In this document: one piece after another, positions 32,273 through 35,963 of the stretch
Layout of the letters: each line of letters opens with the position of its first letter
How positions within the stretch are numbered: the stretch's first letter is position 1
The notes under the pieces: generated by a model
Told to the model about the DNA's origin: nothing
What the model saw: the letters and a program-made list of their open reading frames with translations, nothing else
Databases searched by the model: none
From: Bacteroidales bacterium
Lineage (GTDB): Bacteria > Bacteroidota > Bacteroidia > Bacteroidales > UBA932
Assembly: GCA_024695285.1 (NCBI GenBank)
Contig: JAILIM010000011.1
Span: forward strand, 1 to 35,963
DNA length: 35,963 nt
Direction: 5' to 3'
Made by a program: the position numbers and the translations under genes

Positions 32273-33222
32273 GGCAGAAGCTCTTCATAGGTTATTTCAC
32301 GGTCCAGCATCATGTTGTCGACCATCAGTCTGCTGGCCAGCTGCACCATGTCCGGCCGGAGGCGGAATTCGCGCTGCTTTGACTCACGGTCCACCTGCAG
32401 GCGCAGCACTTCTTCCAGCATCAGCTTCTGCATCACCCGGTTGGTGGCGATGTGCTCGCGGTCCACGTATTCCATCACGATATCCAGCGTCTCTTCAGGA
32501 TGCTCCGCAGCCCACTCCCAGCCCCTGCGGCTGGCTTCGGCAAAGCGTTTGGCCTGCTCAGTGTGCTTCCGGTAGTAGCTGCGGGTCATATAAACGCCGT
32601 CCTCCTGGACGTTGTAGCCGTGGTCGCAGAAGCGGTACACGTTCCTGTCCGTGATAGGCATTCCCGCCTGCACCAGCTGGTAGTATTCATTGTAGCTCAT
32701 GGCCAGGGTGGCGTCCAGGGCGCCGGCTACGAACAGGTTGACATTCTGCGCGAAGCGTATCCATTCGTAGTCAAGGTTATCCTTGATGCTCATGCAGATG
32801 GCCAGCTGGCCGAAGCCCACGCTCCAGATGCCCACCTTGGCGCCTTTCTGGGTGAGCGGGTCCTTGTCCCGCGCCGACACGATGACCATTCCGTTGTTCA
32901 TCGACGTCTGCAGTATGTTCACCAGGGGAATACCGCCGTCCACAATTTCCATCGCCTGGCAGAGCTGCAGTGTCGTGGCCTGGCATTCATTTTTCCGGAG
33001 CCGGCTCATGGCGGGCTGAGTGGACGACGGGTGCTCTATCTTCACATTCACCCCCGCATCCTGATAGAACCCCTTCTCCATGGCCACATAGTAGCCCGCG
33101 AACTGCGCCTGTGCCGTCCACTGGGGCGTGAACACGAAGGAGCCGTCCTGCGCCGCGGATGGCAGGGCCACCATGGTGAAGAGACACAGGGCCGCAAGAA
33201 AGATGGATTTTTTCATAAGCAT
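32269..33222 (-). CDS. Orphan NMT1/THI5-like periplasmic substrate-binding protein
   Basis: 317 residues. Signal peptide with cleavage after PSAAQ (about 24). The mature protein has the type 2 periplasmic binding fold of the NMT1/THI5 group: FTPQWTAQAQFAGYYVAMEK (about 31-50) followed by GFYQDAGVNVKIE is the diagnostic start of thiamine-pyrimidine, sulfonate and related binders, and later KVGIWSVGFG matches the hinge strand. No ABC permease or ATPase gene is nearby; it directly precedes the phosphatase with an ATGA overlap, so it may act as a sensor subunit rather than in transport. Either of two ATGs (33222 or 33216) could be the start; the second (MKKSIFLAAL) is equally likely. Confidence 0.9.
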   Translation of the reverse strand: MLMKKSIFLAALCLFTMVALPSAAQDGSFVFTPQWTAQAQFAGYYVAMEKGFYQDAGVNVKIEHPSSTQPAMSRLRKNECQATTLQLCQAMEIVDGGIPLVNILQTSMNNGMVIVSARDKDPLTQKGAKVGIWSVGFGQLAICMSIKDNLDYEWIRFAQNVNLFVAGALDATLAMSYNEYYQLVQAGMPITDRNVYRFCDHGYNVQEDGVYMTRSYYRKHTEQAKRFAEASRRGWEWAAEHPEETLDIVMEYVDREHIATNRVMQKLMLEEVLRLQVDRESKQREFRLRPDMVQLASRLMVDNMMLDREITYEELLP

Positions 33223-33244
33223 AGCGCGTTACCGGACTGAATTA

Positions 33245-33252
33245 CAAATATA
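33245..33252 (-). promoter_or_regulatory. -7 box for the binding protein/phosphatase operon
   Basis: TATATTTG on the minus strand fits TAnnTTTG and ends 22 bases before the ATG at 33222. A TTG 24 bases upstream of it is off the ideal spacing. It separates the operon from the kelch-AraC gene whose stop is at 33292. Confidence 0.55.
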
Positions 33253-33291
33253 CTATTTTTCCGGTAAATGCTTAGGCAACACGCTGAAATG

Positions 33292-34944
33292 CTACTTCTT
33301 TTTCCACTCCTGGGGGGTGAGGCCGGTGATGGATTTGAAGTTGCGGTAGAAGGAGGTGTAGGAAGAGAAGCCGGAGTCGGCGGCGACGTCGTCAAGGAGC
33401 ATGTCCGGGTTCTCGCGCATGAGGTCCTGGGCGTGGCGTATGCGGTAGCCGTTGACTATGTTGGTGAAGCTGGTGCCGGATATGTTGTTGATAAGGAGGC
33501 TGACGTAGGTCTTGTTGGTGGCCATTTCTGCGGCCAGGTCGCTAATCCTCAGATCCTTGCGGCGCCAGAGCTCTTTCTCCTGGATAATCGACGATATCTG
33601 ATCCATGAGGTTGTTGGCAACTCGTTCTTCTTCAGCAGTGGACGGCTGTTCCTGCGGTTTGCGGCGCAGCAGGAGGACCAGAAGGACGACAACGCCGCCC
33701 GCCAGTATCGCTGCTACGATGCCCCACAGCGGGACGCCTGCTTTCTGCTGCGGCTCCGTGTGGAGTATATATGCTGAAGAGTAGGTCTTGAAGTAATCGT
33801 TGATTAACGGCACACTGTCTCCGTTCCATCCGTTGCCGCCAGCCATGATTAGTCCGCCATCCGGCAGGAGCCTGGCGCAATTGGACGGAAAGCCTCCCGG
33901 GATTTCAGCATAAAACAGTTCAGCAGAAGCTTTACCGCCTTCAAGGGTCGGGCCATATTCTATTTTGGCAAAACACTGGCGTCCCACGATGTCCATACCC
34001 TGCAGCCAGACAAGCCGGTCGGTGCGGTTAACCTCGAGAAAAGACCATCCCACAGGGTTTCCGAACGGTCCTTCCTTGGGGAGCGGCTCCTTAAGCTCCA
34101 TAAACGAGAATTCTCCGTCGGCCACTTTGACGATGGCGCTTTCGCCCGTGACGACGTTTTTGGCTGGCAACAGGTAGGTGTAGTCGGCGATCCGTAGGTC
34201 TTCCGGGGTGTAATACTCATTGATGAAAAACAACCAGTCGTCGAGCATCGGTACATGCTGCGTCCCGGAGCCGAGGCGGCAGACAAGGCCGGCATTCGAG
34301 TTCCCGCGCGTGTCTATCGGCCCGAAGGCAATCACATCATTGGGGGAGGCCTGGAACAAATAGGGCCGGCACCAACCGGGGGTGAGAGCTTCGCCGGGCT
34401 GGGAGCCGCCGTCAGGTCTCCATGTCTCGTAGCTGTCGGGGGCATACCAGTTGCCGGCGATGAGGACGGAGCCGTCTGGCAGCGTCAGCGCATTACACTG
34501 GGCGCGCTTTTCCGACATTATCCCTACTGGAGTGAAGGTGTGGGCGACGGGGTCGTAGATTTCCATTCCCCAGCTTTGCCCTATGCCGAAGTCTTCCTGG
34601 CTGCCGCCGCCAAGGAGTATCCTGCCGTCCGGCAGCGGCGTCAGGAAGCCGTTCACGTGGGGGTAGAGCATCGGCACCGTGTGCCATGAGCCGCCGGAGT
34701 AGTATTCCGCCGATTCCATCAGCTTGTAACCGTCCGTGAGCCCGCCGATGACCACTATCTCGCCTCCGGCAACGATAGTATTGTGCCCGCCTCGCGGAAC
34801 GTGGAGGTTGGCGATGCGTTCCACCCTCATTGGCTGCCACTGCCTGCCGTCGGGGGCCGTGACCGGATGCCATTCGGATTGAGGCGCGGAGCATCCGGCC
34901 GACAGGATGACGGCTGCCACTAGTATGGACAACGGATGCTTCAC
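33292..34944 (-). CDS. Lipobox - kelch propeller - TM - AraC-type regulator
   Basis: 550 residues from GTG. N-terminal signal with lipobox LSAGC (Cys18). Residues about 40-400 are a kelch/galactose-oxidase-type beta-propeller (recurring LPDGRILLGGGS, LPDGSVLIAGNW, LLPDGGLIMAGGNGW). One TM helix (about 406-426, followed by RRK) leads to a cytoplasmic tail with a helical linker (about 440-460) and an AraC-type double HTH domain (about 461-550; ending GFSSYTSFYRNFKSITGLTP). It would be a one-component transmembrane regulator: outside sensor, inside DNA-binding domain. The combination of a lipobox with an internal TM helix is unusual. It precedes the binding protein/phosphatase operon and may regulate that operon or the surface protein genes. 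Confidence 0.9.
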   Translation of the reverse strand: MKHPLSILVAAVILSAGCSAPQSEWHPVTAPDGRQWQPMRVERIANLHVPRGGHNTIVAGGEIVVIGGLTDGYKLMESAEYYSGGSWHTVPMLYPHVNGFLTPLPDGRILLGGGSQEDFGIGQSWGMEIYDPVAHTFTPVGIMSEKRAQCNALTLPDGSVLIAGNWYAPDSYETWRPDGGSQPGEALTPGWCRPYLFQASPNDVIAFGPIDTRGNSNAGLVCRLGSGTQHVPMLDDWLFFINEYYTPEDLRIADYTYLLPAKNVVTGESAIVKVADGEFSFMELKEPLPKEGPFGNPVGWSFLEVNRTDRLVWLQGMDIVGRQCFAKIEYGPTLEGGKASAELFYAEIPGGFPSNCARLLPDGGLIMAGGNGWNGDSVPLINDYFKTYSSAYILHTEPQQKAGVPLWGIVAAILAGGVVVLLVLLLRRKPQEQPSTAEEERVANNLMDQISSIIQEKELWRRKDLRISDLAAEMATNKTYVSLLINNISGTSFTNIVNGYRIRHAQDLMRENPDMLLDDVAADSGFSSYTSFYRNFKSITGLTPQEWKKK

Positions 34945-34948
34945 GCCT

Positions 34949-34956
34949 TAAAGATA
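34949..34956 (-). promoter_or_regulatory. Possible -7 box of the kelch-AraC gene
   Basis: TATCTTTA on the minus strand is one mismatch (last base) from TAnnTTTG and lies 4 bases before the GTG start, too near for a normal leader. No clear -33. Weak candidate. Confidence 0.25.
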
Positions 34957-34978
34957 GCGAGTTATTTCCACAGAATCA

Positions 34979-35963
34979 CTATAAGGTGCGGACAAGTCGT
35001 ACGCTGCGACCTTCGTACCTGGGCCAAGACCGGAACTGCAAGCCCTCTTCATAAAACAGCAGATGGCCGGCGTCGGATTGAGTCGCCTCTCCGGACGCCG
35101 TCCAATATTCGCCGGATGTACCAACGGCAGCCATGAGGTTTACTGTTGTCTCATAGTCTGCCGCGTAACGCACTCCTGCAGCCGGAAGGAAGACGCAGCC
35201 GGCGTTCTCCAACTTGGTCCAGTTGGAAGACGAGATGCTGTTGGAGCTGTAGTTTGCAGATTCTTCGTTCGCTTTGTTGATGGAGTATGTGCTCTTGCTC
35301 CAGTTGTCCGGGAAGAGAATCAGGCCGTTGATGTTGTTGACGACGGCCTTTGCGAAGCGGATTCCGGACGTGGTGCTGCGCTTGAATATCAGATAGTCGA
35401 ACTCATTGTGGGTCATCGTGCGCCAGAGACCGGCCTGTTTGCCACCGTTGGAGATGGCGTTGTAAACGCCCCAGTCGGACTTGGCATTGGAGCCTGTGAG
35501 CGTGGTCTGGCCCTCTGGGCCGTATACCATACCTGAGGACATGCCGTAAGGAGTGCCTTCCAAGTTGTAATCGTAGGGCCTGTAGTAGAGGTTCCCGCAG
35601 TTGTAACCGCTGGTGCCCCAGCCGAACAGGTCTATCCAGCCGCTGTAGCTCTTGCCGATCTTGCTGTTGTCATTTCCTACATAAGTCCACTGCTTTTCGG
35701 CGAAACGCCAGGTGTTCGTGGAGGCCTGGTACTGCAGGTTGCCCTGGGAGAAAACGACCTTGTGGCCGTTGCCGTCAACGGAGAATACGCCGCTCAGCGC
35801 TCCCTCGCCGGAATCGCCCTGGCCGCCGCTGGCTGCAGCCTGCGTGATAGCGAGCTCCGTCCTGCCCGCACGGGAAGAATCCATGTTACCGTTTTGGGCG
35901 TTGTCCAAATCTTCCTTACTAAAACCGCCGTAAACATCAACGATGCCGGAACGCTCTTTTCCC
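34979..35963 (-). CDS. C-terminal part of a Bacteroidales surface protein (5' end beyond window)
   Basis: 328 residues are visible; the frame is open to the window edge, and neither ATG nor TTG candidates near 35885-35908 are followed by a signal peptide, so the gene very likely starts farther upstream. After a linker (RTELAITQAAASGGQGDSGE) the domain begins FSVDGNGHKVVFSQGNLQYQ and contains GWIDLFGWGTSGYN, LWRTMTHNEFDYLI, GCVFLPAAGVRY, SGEYWTASG and a C-terminal SVRLVRTL. This pattern is that of FISUMP-like domains of large Bacteroidales surface proteins. Function: probable surface display; no enzyme motif. 34 bases upstream of the kelch-AraC gene on the same strand. Confidence 0.8.
   Translation of the reverse strand, partial: GKERSGIVDVYGGFSKEDLDNAQNGNMDSSRAGRTELAITQAAASGGQGDSGEGALSGVFSVDGNGHKVVFSQGNLQYQASTNTWRFAEKQWTYVGNDNSKIGKSYSGWIDLFGWGTSGYNCGNLYYRPYDYNLEGTPYGMSSGMVYGPEGQTTLTGSNAKSDWGVYNAISNGGKQAGLWRTMTHNEFDYLIFKRSTTSGIRFAKAVVNNINGLILFPDNWSKSTYSINKANEESANYSSNSISSSNWTKLENAGCVFLPAAGVRYAADYETTVNLMAAVGTSGEYWTASGEATQSDAGHLLFYEEGLQFRSWPRYEGRSVRLVRTL

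Overview
The window reads as a chromosomal segment of a fairly GC-rich member of the Bacteroidales, probably a gut lineage. The reasons are the many intergenic regions with the Bacteroidota -7 promoter box (TAnnTTTG, in two good cases with a -33 TTG about 20 bases upstream), the scarcity of Shine-Dalgarno sequences, the topA type with lysine-rich C-terminal repeats, the zinc-knuckle-like PheS, and families typical of Bacteroidales (fimbrillin-like lipoproteins, FISUMP domains, M64 peptidase, lipoprotein CotH). Genus cannot be assigned from the sequence alone. There is no plasmid, phage, complete IS element or CRISPR array.

Left part (1-7.3 kb): a truncated C69 dipeptidase is divergent from a rightward, tightly packed operon (small secreted protein, pheS, murQ, a BadF/BadG-type amino-sugar kinase, a 39-residue ORF, and a fimbrillin-like/M64 peptidase lipoprotein). 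MurQ plus the kinase point to cell-wall amino-sugar recycling. A convergent lipoprotein gene shares its stop bases with the M64 gene.

7.3-15.3 kb: a leftward operon of class A penicillin-binding protein, ddl and prmC is divergent from topA-lrp. A highly structured intergenic region separates lrp from convergent ispD.

15.3-24.1 kb: the elongasome operon mreB-mreC-mreD-mrdA-rodA runs on without a gap into an outer-membrane barrel protein with a Lys/Thr/Gln/Ser repeat linker, a lysozyme-fold (SLT-like) protein and a CotH-family lipoprotein, followed by tRNA-Leu(UAA) with its own promoter and terminator. Wall synthesis, wall cleavage and a possible wall-spanning barrel protein are thus in one transcription unit.

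24.1-26.2 kb: an orphan gene of unknown function and about 1.1 kb of decayed sequence (tail of a short-chain dehydrogenase, a DUF4160-like remnant, several perfect inverted repeats). 26.2-27.1 kb: a membrane protein and winged-helix regulator pair ends at a strong shared terminator.

27.1-36 kb: a leftward signalling and surface region: a C-terminal part of a surface protein, a remarkable lipobox-kelch-TM-AraC regulator, an orphan NMT1/THI5-like substrate-binding protein translationally coupled to a Cache-like/HAMP/SpoIIE-type phosphatase, and a large fimbrillin/FISUMP/Big_2 lipoprotein. This is the best candidate here for an undescribed sensory system; its function is inference only.
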